Positions 41,301 to 50,089 of a stretch of DNA of 64,000 nucleotides are shown piece by piece. A model generated the notes under the pieces. That model worked only from the letters and a program-made list of their open reading frames with translations. It was not told where the DNA came from and ran no database searches. Made by a program: the position numbers and the translations under genes. The DNA lies in the NCBI GenBank assembly GCA_007922225.1, contig ML679972.1, positions 37,167,941-37,231,940 on the forward strand. Reading direction: 5' to 3'. How positions within the stretch are numbered: the stretch's first letter is position 1; each line of letters begins with the position of its first letter. This stretch comes from Emydura subglobosa (Eukaryota; Chordata; Testudines; Chelidae).

Positions 41301-42704
41301 GCCCAGCTATGAGGGAGCCAAGCCTGGGCCTCGATGTAACTCCCCTTCCCGGAGCTGGGGTAGGACCCAGGAGTCCTGATTCCCGCTCCCCCGCTCTAAC
41401 CACTAGGCAGCACGTCTCTGTAAAGTTGCCTTCCCCCATGAGTTAAGGAAGAAGGCTCCCCACCTCCTCCCCCGGTGGGCTGGTACCTATGATTCCCTGG
41501 CTATGTGGAGCCCGGCGCTTGAGCGGTTGGTGGGTTACGTGGTGCACTGGCTAACTGCCCCCCTCCCCGTGCTTCCTCTTGCAGCCCGGAGAGAGGAACC
41601 GGGCCGGTCCCGGCTCTGAGGAAGCGGCCATCCTCACGGAGAAGGGGTAGGGCTGCTGCTTCTAACCAGGCTGGGATAAGGGCAGCGAGGGGTCGGAAAG
41701 ATTTGCCCTGTCCTCCCCCACTCCATCTCTCCCCCGACTGACCCCCAGGCTTGGCATCTCCCCACCTCCCAGCCTGCCCTCTGGGTACAGGCTCCCAGCC
41801 AACCTGCCTCCCCTCCCCCGGACCCCTTTCCTGGGGGTGCACCAGTGCCTCCGAGCCATCTGTCCCGGGTCACCGCCCCTCGGGTTCTTGCCCACCTGCG
41901 AAGGGTTAAAGAGAGCAAGGGCAGGCGTGGCCAAGGGGTTTCTGGAGCAGTCTGGATACAGTGGCCGGGAGCTCGAGGGGGGAGAAGCCCCCGGCTGTGA
42001 CTGGGGAGCCTGCTTGATCGGCCTGGGCTCGTGTGGCTGAGACGGTTGCTGCTGTAAGGACGCTCTGGGTGTGGACCTCCCGGCTAGCTAGCCATAAACC
42101 TGGCCCTGCCTTTCTGGCACCCCGTGTCCTAACTAGCCACACGTCTTTCCCAGCCCCAGTCCACCCTGCCCCTCTCCCAAACCCACCCCCTGGAGCGAAG
42201 TTCTCCATACATACTGGTAAGACTCAGACCAATTCCGCCTGAAACCACCTCCAGGGCAGCCGCCCTTGGGCCAGGGACCAGAGCAGTGTAGAGAGACACT
42301 GGGAGCAGCGAGTCCCGTGGGAGCCCACTCAGGTTTCCAGTGGCTGGGAGTTCCACAGTCCGTGCTCCCCTTTTCCCTGGGGCTGCCAGGGAGGGGGGTT
42401 GAGCTGTAATGGGCCTCTTCTGTGACTCATTCTGTTTCCCCCACGTGGCCGACTCTAATCCTGGCTTCTCTCGGTCCCCAGCCCCAAGTTGCAGCCCTCG
42501 GCTTTCTCAGGTCAACCTCGGTCGGGCCCCAGGCTCCTGTCTGGAGGGAAGAAGCTGTTGCTTTCTGCGGCTGGGCTGCTTGTGCTATTCCTGGCCAGCA
42601 TCATTCTTCTGTCTCTGGCCGAAACTCCCTGCTCCAAAGCCAATGGCTACGCCCTGTCCACCCACTTCATGCTGAAGTACGTCAATGGGCCACCTCCAAC
42701 TTAG
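29192..42704 (+). CDS. SYNE4: SYNE4, nesprin-4 (complete, eleven coding exons)
   Basis: This is an outer-nuclear-membrane KASH protein of the LINC complex, which binds SUN proteins in the perinuclear space and links the nucleus to kinesin-1 and microtubules in epithelia and cochlear hair cells. Eleven exons (176, 151, 186, 138, 195, 283, 107, 106, 155, 62 and 223 nt) join in perfect phase to 593 aa. Order: an N-terminal piece with GCGVCMASVEKR; a spectrin-like repeat (exons 2-3, about residues 59-171) with RFQDWLRAAE and GWDNLQKRTAAIIKRLK; a second helical unit (exons 4-5) with IQRSEPQDTEVLEEEL; an acidic linker (VFEDEW, SLDLEWDPSVDVGG); and the C-terminal KASH domain with membrane segment LLLSAAGLLVLFLASIILL, a luminal cysteine (TPCSKANGY) and the end YVNGPPPT. 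Human nesprin-4 is about 404 aa. The position next to ALKBH6 supports SYNE4 over SYNE3. Confidence 0.93.
30041..30191 (+). CDS. SYNE4: SYNE4 coding exon 2
   Basis: After acceptor CTCCCCGCAG it encodes AEQVCRQFDLILASLSRFQD and onward to EELKKFQ, the first helix of a spectrin-type repeat. Phase 2 in, phase 0 out at CAG/GTGAGG. Confidence 0.93.
30220..30400 (+). repeat. MIR/CORE-like SINE in SYNE4 intron 2
   Basis: Box A GCGTGGCCCAGGGAATAGAG, box B GGGTTCTGTTC and a body (GAGTGACTTTGGGCCAGTC, CCTCGGTTTCC) lie just inside the donor of exon 2, followed directly by the tail array. Confidence 0.75.
30400..30830 (+). repeat. Tandem SINE-tail array (about 70 bp x 6)
   Basis: Cores AAGGCCCAGCACAATGGGGG, AAGGCCCAGCATGATGGGGC, AGACTAGGCACGATGGG, AAGCTCAGCATGATGGAGC and AGGCTCAGCGCAAT recur, each with an AC(C/T)(A/G)TAATA-type A/T-rich end. 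It is the longest of the tail arrays of the 82-bp class. Confidence 0.8.
31100..31420 (-). repeat. Reverse SINE with three heads in SYNE4 intron 2
   Basis: Reverse-complement box-B words (GAATGGAGCCCAGGAATCC, GGAACAGAAACCAGGAGTCC, GGGAACAGAACC) recur at about 70 bp, with TAACCACTAAGCC / TCTAACCATTAGCC box-A complements between. Confidence 0.75.
31727..31912 (+). CDS. SYNE4: SYNE4 coding exon 3
   Basis: The 62 codons begin VLQRQIQEKLHPLESLNRQY and complete the spectrin-type repeat with the conserved GWDNLQKR helix. Both borders are phase 0 (CTCTAG and AAG/GTACCA). Confidence 0.95.
32208..32224. repeat. Poly(A) run of 17
   Basis: An uninterrupted adenine run lies in SYNE4 intron 3. Confidence 0.9.
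32625..32762 (+). CDS. SYNE4: SYNE4 coding exon 4
   Basis: The 46 codons start YFVSQREAFEWERETVQVQL and end KMIQLQ. Acceptor CCCCCCAG, donor CAG/GTAAAA, both phase 0. This begins the helical unit that is also present in the mammalian protein. Confidence 0.93.
34275..34430 (+). repeat. SINE body, reverse-class, in SYNE4 intron 4
   Basis: The word TTACAGATGGGGAAACTGAG followed by GGCACAGAG and GTGACTTGCCCCAGGTCAC marks a SINE body of the inverted type seen repeatedly in the window. Confidence 0.6.
34885..35481 (+). promoter_or_regulatory. Cluster of forward CTCF-like motifs
   Basis: GCACTAGGGGGCGCTG occurs at 34885-34900 and again at 34957-34972, CAGCAGGGGGCGTG at 34927-34940 and GGCACTAGGGGGCACTG at 35465-35481. 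All are on the plus strand and close to the CTCF core consensus (CCA-C/G-C/T-AGGGGGCGC). They flank exon 5. Binding is inferred from sequence only. Confidence 0.55.
35079..35273 (+). CDS. SYNE4: SYNE4 coding exon 5
   Basis: The 65 codons include EFQEAVQSNTEQLDWLLVCG and IQRSEPQDTEVLEEEL. The IQRSEP word corresponds to a conserved nesprin-4 stretch. Acceptor GTCCTAG, donor CTG/GTACGT, both phase 0. Confidence 0.95.
36182..36196 (-). promoter_or_regulatory. Single reverse CTCF-like motif
   Basis: Read on the minus strand it is ACCAGCAGAGGGCAG, a close match to the CTCF core. It is isolated from the clusters and opposite in orientation to the one at 35 kb. Confidence 0.4.
36411..36693 (+). CDS. 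SYNE4: SYNE4 coding exon 6 (acidic linker)
   Basis: It encodes VFEDEWLSDRETDVESDC to EEDSSYCSAIT plus one base. The segment is acidic and probably disordered. LEWDPSVDVGG corresponds to a conserved word in mammalian nesprin-4. Acceptor CCCCCCAG, donor CAG/GTACAG. Confidence 0.93.
36830..36975 (-). repeat. Reverse SINE head pair
   Basis: Two copies of GGGGATAGAACCCAGGA(G/A)TCC lie about 70 bp apart, each followed by CTCTAACCACT, the reverse complement of box B and box A. Confidence 0.8.
37286..37392 (+). CDS. SYNE4: SYNE4 coding exon 7
   Basis: Two bases complete a glycine, then MCQWEEPSRRHSRQQGTATS to GPADLD. It is arginine and serine rich. The donor used is GAT/GTAGGT, which keeps phase 0 with exon 8; an alternative donor 4 bp later would break the frame. 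Confidence 0.82.
38340..38480 (+). repeat. SINE head pair
   Basis: GTCTAGTGGTTAGAGGAGCG, CTCCTGGGTTCTGTTCCC and GACTCCTGGGTCCTCTTTCC mark two heads, followed by a partial body (CACTATGTGATCTGGGGC). Confidence 0.7.
38646..38751 (+). CDS. SYNE4: SYNE4 coding exon 8
   Basis: It encodes AVPFPAETWMRPGSPDGLCL to VEIARDSS plus one base. Acceptor CAACAG is weak but phase-compatible with exon 7, and donor CTG/GTAAGT is strong. Confidence 0.78.
38870..39020 (+). repeat. CR1-type 3' end fragment
   Basis: The words CACTGGGCTAGATGGACCAT, TGGTCTGACCTGGTGTGGCC and CTTCTTATGTTCT are the usual 3' end of sauropsid CR1 copies with the octamer-like terminus. Confidence 0.7.
39060..39145 (+). repeat. Second CR1-type 3' end fragment
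   Basis: GACTAGATAATGGCAATAGG, then GCCCTTTAGGCCTCGCAATC and TCTGAATCTATGG match a CR1 3' terminus with an ATCTATG-like repeat. Confidence 0.55.
39150..39500. repeat. Old AT-rich repeat (AAATTTT / TTTTTCGAAA type)
   Basis: T-runs, CGAAA words (TTTTCGAAACCC, TTTCGAAAACATTTTGG) and the right end CTTCTCCCAGCTCT characterise an old dispersed repeat. Its family is unknown to me; similar blocks occur at 12.3, 43.4 and 43.9 kb. Confidence 0.5.
39510..39850 (-). repeat. CR1-like fragment
   Basis: The words CAGATTCGATGGCCAGAAAGG, GACCATTCTGTGCATCCAGC and GGTTAATTCTGAATT read as the reverse of a CR1 3' region. Confidence 0.45.
40613..40767 (+). CDS. SYNE4: SYNE4 coding exon 9
   Basis: It encodes NAPLRGSRHPQSLALRDGAC to EQDKLDVMQ after two bases that complete a glycine. 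Acceptor CCCTTTAG, donor CAG/GTGAGC, phase 0 out. Confidence 0.85.
41585..41646 (+). CDS. SYNE4: SYNE4 coding exon 10
   Basis: It encodes PGERNRAGPGSEEAAILTEK plus two bases. Acceptor CCTCTTGCAG is strong. The donor GGG/GTAGGG is chosen because phase 2 matches the KASH exon; the frame would otherwise end at a TAG a few bases later. Confidence 0.8.
42482..42704 (+). CDS. SYNE4: SYNE4 coding exon 11, KASH domain
   Basis: It encodes PKLQPSAFSGQPRSG, a GGKK stop-transfer flank, the 20-odd-residue membrane segment, and a luminal tail of 27 residues with one cysteine (TPCSKANGY) and the terminus LKYVNGPPPT before TAG. This is a full KASH peptide; the final PPPT inserts into the SUN-domain pocket and the cysteine can form the SUN disulfide. 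Confidence 0.97.
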
Positions 42705-43139
42705 CCACGGTGGGACGATGCCAATGAGAGCCCATGTTTTCCCCAGCGCTGGGAGCAGCTCCACGGGGGTAGTTCCTTTCCACCATTCATTGCCACCCTG
42801 GGGTGGATTTTCCTTTGGGCAGAGGAGCTGCCATGCGTTCCTAGCAGGGGTCGTCGGCCTGGCATGATGGAGACACCATCTCCGTCCTGACAAAGGTCCC
42901 CACGTCTCCCACCCTGAGCTGCCAAGAAAGGAGACCTTTGGAAGAGGCCATCTAGCCTCGTCACCTCTCTCCATCAATGGCCACCTGCTTCAGAGGAAGA
43001 TACCAACCTCCCATTGTGCCCAGTTATGCAAGGAATTTTCCCACAAAGGAAGCACTTTTGATCCTTCCGTGGAGCGGGGAACGTTGCAATCGCCGTTGCA
43101 AGAAGCTCATCAGCACCACTAGAGACCCACAGAGCTGCC

Positions 43140-43260
43140 CCACACAGTCACAGAAGCTTAGGGCTGGAAGGGACCACAAGAGGTCAGGCGGTCCCCCCAC
43201 CGCACTGGTCAAGGAGTCCTTGTCTTCGTTCTCCTTGCTTTGCCCACCCAGCCCCTCCTC
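43140..43260 (-). repeat. CR1 3' end fragment
   Basis: CACAGAAGCTTAGGGCTGGAA, AGGGACCACAAGAGGTCA and GGCGGTCC follow the reverse complement of the CR1 3' terminus seen at 48.4 kb. Confidence 0.6.
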
Positions 43261-43359
43261 CATCCAGGCAGGTCCACAGCATGCCAGGGAATGGGGCTGT
43301 TTGGAAAATTCTTCATCAAAGCTGCTCTTTACCACAAATCGGGATTCGACACAAGGAAG

Positions 43360-43490
43360 TGTCCCGTGAGAAGCGGCGGCTGCTTGTGGAAAATTTTGAT
43401 TTTTCGTTCTGAATCAGAGCACCCAAAATACAAAATATTTCGATTCAGAAATGCTACCCTGGTGCCTCCTGGGAGATGTTGTTAAAGAAT
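43360..43490. repeat. AT-rich dispersed repeat, copy A
   Basis: GGCGGCTGCTTGTGGAAAAT, TTTGATTTTTCG, CCCAAAATACAAAATATTTC and TGGTGCCTCCTGGGAG match in order a second copy at 43.92-44.06 kb. Confidence 0.75.
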
Positions 43491-43925
43491 TAGAAAACAT
43501 GAAAACGTGCTGTACAGTGATAGACTCAATCTATTTAGCTTACCAAAGAGAAGGTTAAGGGGTGACTTGATCCCCATCTATCAGTACCTACATGGGAACA
43601 AATATTTAATCACGGCCTCTTCAATGTACCAGAGAAAAAGAAAAGGTGGATTCTCCAATCTAGGTGATGCAATGGCCAGAAGTTGACGCTCGACATATTC
43701 AGCCTGGACATAAGGCATACATTTTTAACAGTGAGAGTGATTTATTATTGGAGCACCTTACCCAGGGTCGTGGTGGATTCTCCATCACTGACAATTTTTG
43801 TATCAAGATTAGATATTCTTCTAAAAGATCTGCTCTGGGCATTATTTGGGGGAGTCTCTGGCCTGTGCTGTACAGGAAGCCATACTAGGTGATCCCAGTG
43901 GGCCCTTCTGGGGTGGGAGTCTCTG
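43490..43925 (+). repeat. Degenerate CR1 LINE fragment
   Basis: Broken frames still show the CR1 ORF2 C-terminal words LIYLAYQRE, LIPIYQYLHGNKY and the ILGDPSGPF-like end. It is split from the KASH exon by 0.8 kb and flanked on both sides by copies of another repeat. Confidence 0.7.
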
Positions 43926-44060
43926 AAATTTCCTGTGAAAAGTGGCTGCTGCTTGGGGAGCATTTTGATTTTTCATGGAAAAGCTGAACACCCAAACGGC
44001 AAAATATTTCAGTTCAGAAATGCTGCCCAAGTGCCTCATGGGAGTTGTAGTTTGGGTGAT
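43925..44060. repeat. AT-rich dispersed repeat, copy B
   Basis: It matches copy A: GTGGCTGCTGCTTGGGGAGC, TTTTGATTTTTC, CAAACGGCAAAATATTTCAG and AGTGCCTCATGGGAG. It then runs into the cluster of ACTACAANTCCCA motifs. Confidence 0.75.
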
Positions 44061-44265
44061 TCTCAGTCCTATGCTTTACTGTGGGCTGGGCTCCTCAGCC
44101 AGACTACATCTCTCCTCATGCGCTGCAGCAGTGGGACTCCCATGATGCATCAACATCTCTCTCCAAGAGGCAAGACCATGATGCCTCATGGGAAATGTAG
44201 TCTGGCCAGGGACCCTGGCCCTTAAAAGAGAATGGGGACATGCAAGACCCAAACTACAACTCCCA
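44039..44265. promoter_or_regulatory. Three ACTACAANTCCCA (ZNF143/SBS-like) motifs
   Basis: TGGGAGTTGTAGT (44039-44051) and TGGGAAATGTAGT (44189-44201) are reverse copies and ACTACAACTCCCA (44253-44265) is a forward copy of the core bound by ZNF143/ZNF76. A degenerate fourth copy lies at 43470. They sit in repeat DNA, so function is uncertain. Confidence 0.45.
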
Positions 44266-44479
44266 CAAGGCACCGGGGCAGGATGGCCTGGGTACCACCT
44301 GAGTCCCCCAGGGACTTGAAACCAGTGCTGCTGCAGCCCTGCAGATGGGTCTAGTAACGGGTACCACTGGAACCGTGTGGGACTATGGAGGGGCAAGTCT
44401 GTAATCACGGCTGGGCCAGGGTTCACCCAGTTAGCACCCAGGCCCACCCCAAGCTGAGCCTGTGTGCATGCCAAGTTTA

Positions 44480-47460
44480 AGTAAATTTGTTGAAGTGAAT
44501 TTATTCATGTGCCATAGAAATGGCTTGCTGGGACCTCAGACCTTTGGTCGTTGCCTGTCCGCTGGACGTTGGGGCCTAACTAAATTTCCATTCCTAGCTA
44601 CACCACGGAGGATGGCGTAACTGGTACTGTTGCAGGCCTGTAGGTGGGCGTAGGACCTGGTGCCGTTGGATCCATGCGGGAGGATGAGTTGATATGGTAA
44701 TTGCTTCCACGCTAGTCACACAACGTTGTGCCACAGGTACCAGTAGGGCTCTACAGCCATGGACCAGGGTCCCATGGTGCCAGACAAGGTACAGACACAG
44801 AACACAAAAGCCACAAAGAGCTGACAAAGTATGCCCATGTCCCATGCCTTTGGGGTCCCCTATCCTTCCATAGGGACAGATGCAGCTGCTGGGGGTTAGG
44901 GTGCAGACAGTGTTATGTGGGGTGAGTCATATAGCTGCTCTGTGCCTCAGTTTCCCCTCTGTACCATGGGGATAATAGCCTGCCCTGCCTCACAGGAGCG
45001 TTGTGAGGCTAAATGCATTAGAGACTGTGAGGTGCTCAGCTCCGCCAGTGCTGGGGGCTATGTGAGTCCCTGGGTAGATAGATGCCACATAGTCCCGGCA
45101 GCCTGAGGCTGGGGAGAGCCAGGGGTGCTATTAACACAGGAGCAGTGTTAGGGCTTGAAAACCAGGGGCCTGGTGCCTCTGGGAAGTACTTGTGCTTCCC
45201 GCGGTTGGTGCAGGTTCTCCTTGCCTGGCTGTGGGGCTCTTGCTGTGCTGGACCCAGCCTGCCCCTGGTGTCTAGCTCATGTCCTGCCCCCCCGTCTGCC
45301 TCCTGTGGGGCAGAGCGTAGCCACAGCACAGTGTGGTCCGCACCATGCCACGTCCGGTGGGTGGCAGCGAGCACAGCCCTCCACACTGGCCAGGTAGGCG
45401 CCCTGCACAGAGGGGATTCTGAGGGGGTCCTTTCCACCCTGTTTAAGGCCCCTTTACCCTGTACTGTGTGCCTGGATGGGCCTGTCCCCCGTGAGCCGGG
45501 CTGATCAGACGTTTACAGAGATAACAAGAGCCTCCACGAGAAAAATCCACACACGGGAATCAAACCCTCCTGCTGCAGGGCACGAGCCAGCCTCTCACTG
45601 AGCCGGGTCAGGAACAAACCTCCCCTGGGGCCTGGTTAGTCCATCACTGCCCACTAGGGGGAGTCCTTCTACTACCCTGTGACACAGCAGGTCCTTTCCT
45701 GCACGGGAGCCAGGCGGGTGCCAGGGGAAAATCTTGGTTTCTGGGGGTTTCATTAGCTCTCCCCAGGGGAAGGTGGGGACTGGGGCGCTGTGCGCCGTGG
45801 CTGGGCCTAGGCCCTTGTTGCCTCCTTTATGGGCTGCGCGCAGGGCCAGCTTAACCCAGCACTGGGACCAGCGGTTGCAATGCCTGGTGCTGGCAATGCT
45901 GGGGTGGTGGGGGTGCGTTTAACCCTGCACTGCTGTCACAGGGATGAAGCCAGGGGCCGGGAGGTCCTAGCAATGCAGTGGGCAAGAGACTCTAAAGAGG
46001 GGGCTGGTGCCCCTCGCTAAGGATCTCCGGCAGCTTCTCCTCATCATGGTCGTAGGAGAGGAGGCAGGGGTGGGTGCTGGGAAGCAGGATGCCTGGGTTC
46101 CTTTCCTGATTCTGCCACTGATTTGCCAGGTGGCCTGGGGCAAATGGTGCCTCGGTTTCCCCATCTGTAAGGTGTGTGGGGGGGGGGGGCCGGGAGGTGA
46201 TAAGGTTGACCTAAGCGAGGCCAAGCAGTTTAATTCACTGAGTTTGGAGTTCCCAGCATGGATGGCGAAGAGTGACAGTAAAACCTGGAGCAGGGTCTTT
46301 GGCTGAAATAAAGGGGGGGTGTCATATCCTCCCCCCGTGTGGTTGCGGAGGGACAAGGGAGGCAGGGCAGTGAGGCTACAGTTTTGTTCTCCTGAGTTAG
46401 TCCTTTCTCAGTTTCTGGATGGATATCACCCTCCAGGCGACTCAGTATGGGGTGAGGTGGGGCTAAGTGGCAGGACGCCTGGGTTCTAGTCCCAGATCCG
46501 GGTGGGAAGAGGGGGCTAATGGTTGTGTGTTTTGGGTGGGGAGAGCTGGCCTCTATTCTGAGCACTGGGAGGGGGAGTCTAAGGGTTAGACTAGAATCCC
46601 AATCTGCCCTGTTCCAAACCCTGCCCCCTCTCCCCCAAGAGCTGAGGTTACACCCCAGGAAGCCCCCCCACCCTCAAGCTCTAACCACTAGACATCACTC
46701 CCCTCCCAGAGCCAGGGATTAAACCCAGGCATCCTGGCTTCTAGCCCGCCCCCCTCTAACCACTGGACCCTGCTCCTCTCCCCGAGCCAGGGAGTGATTC
46801 CAGAAGTCCTGGCTCTGAATCCTCTGCTCTATTAGCCCGTAGAGCCCAGGGGTCCGGACTCCCAGCCCTCCCGCCCCCCAACTCTAGCCACTGCCCCAAG
46901 CACTGCTAGCGCTCCCCCACACCCTCCCCACCCCTGGCCTGGGCGCAGGCTGGGAGCATCTGCCCAGCCCTTGCCAGGTAGCCCTGCCTCCCCCACATCT
47001 GCAGCCCCCCTTTGCCACAGACTGGTTGCCATGGGAACGATTGGGGTGAGCTGTGCCTTGGCAAAGGCGGGGGGGTGGGGGTGGTTGCAGAACCAGAGCG
47101 AAGCGCAGGAGCCAGGAGCCCCGCGGCCAGGCAGCAGCTGCTGGACCGGACTGAGCGTGGGCCCTGCAGTCCTGGGCTGGGGCAAGTGTGGGGGTGTCCG
47201 GTGGGGGGGGGTGGTTTGTAGATCTCCAGGCTGGGACAATCCTGTTTGGATCAGGGGAAGAGCTGGAACCGAATGGAGGCGGGTCGGCATCCCCAGCTGT
47301 GTCACCCCCCATGGACCAGTCCAGGCTGGCCCTGCTCCCCGCCCAGGGGCCCTGGACAGCTGTAGGTGGGCTGTGGGGGCTCTCCAGTGCCTTGGGGTGG
47401 GGGGGCCGCCTTTGCACCCAGGTGGTGGCTCAGTGATTTATGGGGACTGCAGAGCTGGGG
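44480..47460. other. Intergenic interval with SINE heads and tails
   Basis: Tail words occur near 44750-44820, and a SINE body near 44930-45070. A CTCF-like CCCACTAGGGGGAGTC lies at 45650. Another SINE is at 46080-46190, and head units in both orientations are at 46470-46860. An AATAAA at about 46306 is the first after SYNE4, but its link to the gene is doubtful. The frames of up to 208 codons at 46.9-47.6 kb have no splice or family support. Confidence 0.5.
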
Positions 47461-47468
47461 GGTGCAGG

Positions 47469-47489
47469 TGTGTGTGTGTGTGTGTGTGT
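47469..47489. repeat. (TG)n microsatellite
   Basis: About ten uninterrupted TG units. Confidence 0.95.
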
Positions 47490-47529
47490 TGGGGGGAGGC
47501 TAAGGAACTGGGAGGACAGTGGGGGTGGG

Positions 47530-47705
47530 GGTGTTGGAAGCCAGGCCTCCTGGGTTCTATCCCCAGCTCTGGGAGGGGAGTGGGGGCTACTGGTTAGAGC
47601 AGAGGCTGGAAAATAGGACTCTTGGGTTCTGTCCCTGGTTCTGGGAAGGGAGCAGGGTCTAGTGTTTGGCAGCTGAGCATTAGGACTCCTGGGTTCTATC
47701 GCTAG
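47530..47705 (+). repeat. Array of three SINE heads
   Basis: CTCCTGGGTTCTATCCCC, CTCTTGGGTTCTGTCCC and CTCCTGGGTTCTATCGC occur at about 70-75 bp, with CTACTGGTTAGAGC and GTCTAGTGTTTGG between. There is no body. Confidence 0.8.
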
Positions 47706-48009
47706 GGTTGGTTCAGCAGTGGCTCATGCCCTGGGTGGGGTGGAGGGGATAAGCAGTCCTCTTGCAGGAGCAAAATCACTGAATGTGCCTGGCGCTCAGG
47801 GGCACTTTCCCTTGCCAGGGCAGCCCCAGCCGGCTGGTTCCCTCTGCAGGAGGCAGACGGGATCGTGACCTGTCCGTGCCAGGGAAACCTGAAAATGCCA
47901 AGGTCACGGCAAGCGGCAGAAGGCGAGCAGATTCTCCCATTCACAAACAGTGCTCCTGATCCTTCCCGCTGCTTATCAAGAAGCCCCCCAAAAATGCACA
48001 GCCCCCTTT

Positions 48010-48424
48010 ATTGCACTTCAGTCTCTGGCTCCAAATCAGCAGCTGGGTCCAGTAAAGTGCGAATGATTTAAAACTCTGCTTGCTCATCATATAAAATGTT
48101 CTCATCCCCAAAGGGCCAGCTACGTTACTAGATCAGTAGAGGTTTGGTTCTCACACAAAATCCCACGCTGCCAGCCAATCCTTCAGTAACTAAAACAAGG
48201 TTTATTATAAAAGAAAAGAAACAAACACGATGGGAGATGTTAAATGATCAAAGCAATCAGATACATACAAATGACTCTAAAGTCCATACATCAGATTCTT
48301 AGCAGACTTGGAGTTGGCAGGCTTATATAGTCCCTCAGTTGTACATCCAGTACCTGGATGGGTCTCAGTCCTTTGGTTCACAGCTTCAGCTGTAGAGCAT
48401 TTGATTCAGCGGTAGGAAGCAGGA
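48010..48424. mobile_element. LTR-like fragment, left part, split by CR1
   Basis: AT-rich sequence with AAACAAGGTTTATTATAAAAG and GGCTTATATAGTCC words resembles a retroelement LTR. It ends where the CR1 begins and seems to resume at 49375. Confidence 0.35.
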
Positions 48425-49375
48425 ATAGAATAATAGAAGATGAGGGTTGGAAGGGACCTTAGGAGGTATGTAGTTCAACCCCCTGCTCAAAGCAGGACTA
48501 ACCTCAGCTAAATCATCCCAGCCAGGGCTTTGTCAACCCGCACCTAAAAACCTCTAAAGATGGAGATTCCGCCACCTCCCTAGGTAACCCATTCCAGTGC
48601 TTCACCACCCTCCTGGTGAAAAAGTTTTTCCTAATATCCAACCTAGACCTTCCACACTGCAACTTGAGACCATTGCTCCTTGTTCTGTCATCTGCCACCA
48701 TTGAGAACAGCCGAGCTCCATCCTCCCTGGAACCCCCTTTCAGGTAGTTAAAGGCTGCTGTCAAATCCCCCCTCATTCTTCTCTTCTGCAGACTAAACAA
48801 GCCCAGTTCACTCAACCTCTCCTGATAACCCATGTGCTCCAGCCCCCTAATCATTTGTGTTGCCCTCCGCTGGACTCTTTCCAATTTGTCCACATCCTTC
48901 CTGTAGTTGGGGACCCAAAACTGGACACAATACTCCAAATGTGGCCTCACCAATGCCAAATAGAGGGGAACAATCACTTCCCTCGATCTGCTGGCAATGC
49001 TCCTACTAATGCAGCCCAATATGCTATTAGCCTTCTTGGCAATGACACACTCTTGACTCATATCCAGCTTCTTATCCACTGTTACCCCCAGGTCCTTTTC
49101 TGCAGAACTGCTGCCTAGCCCGTCGGTCCCCAGCCTGTAGTTGTGCATGGGATTCTTCTGTCCTAAGTGCAGGACTCTGCACTTCTCCTTGTTGAACCTC
49201 ATCAGATTTCTTTTGGCCCAATCCTCCAATTTGTCTAGGTCACTCTGTATCTTATCCCTGCCTTCCAATCTACCACTCCCCCAGCTCAGTGTCATCTGCA
49301 AACTTGCTGAGGGTGCAATCTATCCCATCCTCCAGATCATTAATGAAGATATTGAAAACCAGCCCCAGCACTGAA
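48425..49375 (-). mobile_element. CR1 LINE, 5'-truncated copy with near-intact ORF2 C-terminus
   Basis: A minus-strand frame (49301 to 48513, 262 codons) encodes the C-terminal part of a CR1 reverse transcriptase: [52 protein letters not shown], and [17 protein letters not shown]. Upstream (49375-49270) the frame continues with [12 protein letters not shown] residues after one break. The 3' end carries the typical GGTTGAACTAC, CCTTCCAACCCTCATC and TTCTATTATTCTATT terminus. The long open frame means the copy is young compared with the other CR1 fragments here. Confidence 0.93.
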
Positions 49376-49830
49376 TGACAAAGACCAGAAGATGGCGCTG
49401 GTACAGCTTTATACCCTTTTTTGCCATGAGGCTTGTACTCCCTCTGTCCCAAACGCAGCATGGCATGGAAAAGCCTCAGAGACCATCTAGCCATGTTCCT
49501 ACATGTCTCTCCTCAATCTCTGATGCCTCATGAGGTGTAGGCCTGGCTTTTCTCCCTCGGCTTATTGTATTGCAAGGTCATGGCCCTTGACTGGCCCTCC
49601 AGCAGGCTGGCCAGTGCTGGTGCTAAGCTTCCTGGGGTTGTCAGTCACCCAGTAGCACAGCACACGTTTTAGATACGACAATATCGCGCACATTCATCGC
49701 TTACAATACATAGCTGATAAAGGCGTACAGCTGAGCGTAGCATGTTCAGTTAAGCTGAACTGCTCTAAGGATACCTACATGGCCTATTTTGCAAGATTTG
49801 TTGTAATTTTGCGCTATCGCTATCACTAAC
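49376..49830. mobile_element. LTR-like fragment, right part, split by CR1
   Basis: AT-richer sequence (GACAAAGACCAGAAGATGGC, CGACAATATCGCGCAC, TTAAGCTGAACTGCTC) matches no gene and looks like the other side of the interrupted element. Pairing with 48010-48424 is inference. Confidence 0.3.
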
Positions 49831-50089
49831 ATTATAAAGGGTTCCCCCCACCCCCCGAAGCCAGCCAGTGTCACAGGGACGTCTCTGAGTCGGGCCCCCA
49901 GCTTGGTGTAATTGGGGTGAGCGCGGTGGGGCATGGGCGTCTGGCACCGTGCACTCAGCCTGACGACTGTGCCAGGGCCTGGCTGATGCAGGGATCACTT
50001 GGATGGTAAGATCTGCATGGCCCCTTGGGTTGCTGCTTCCCAGCTGAGAGCAGGAGCTGGTAGCAGTGGGAAATATGTCTAGCTTTGGC

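Noticed and set aside
46884..47597. Frames of 157 to 208 codons on both strands
   Set aside because: Both strands are equally open, the content is G/C-run rich, and SINE heads and a TG repeat fall inside.
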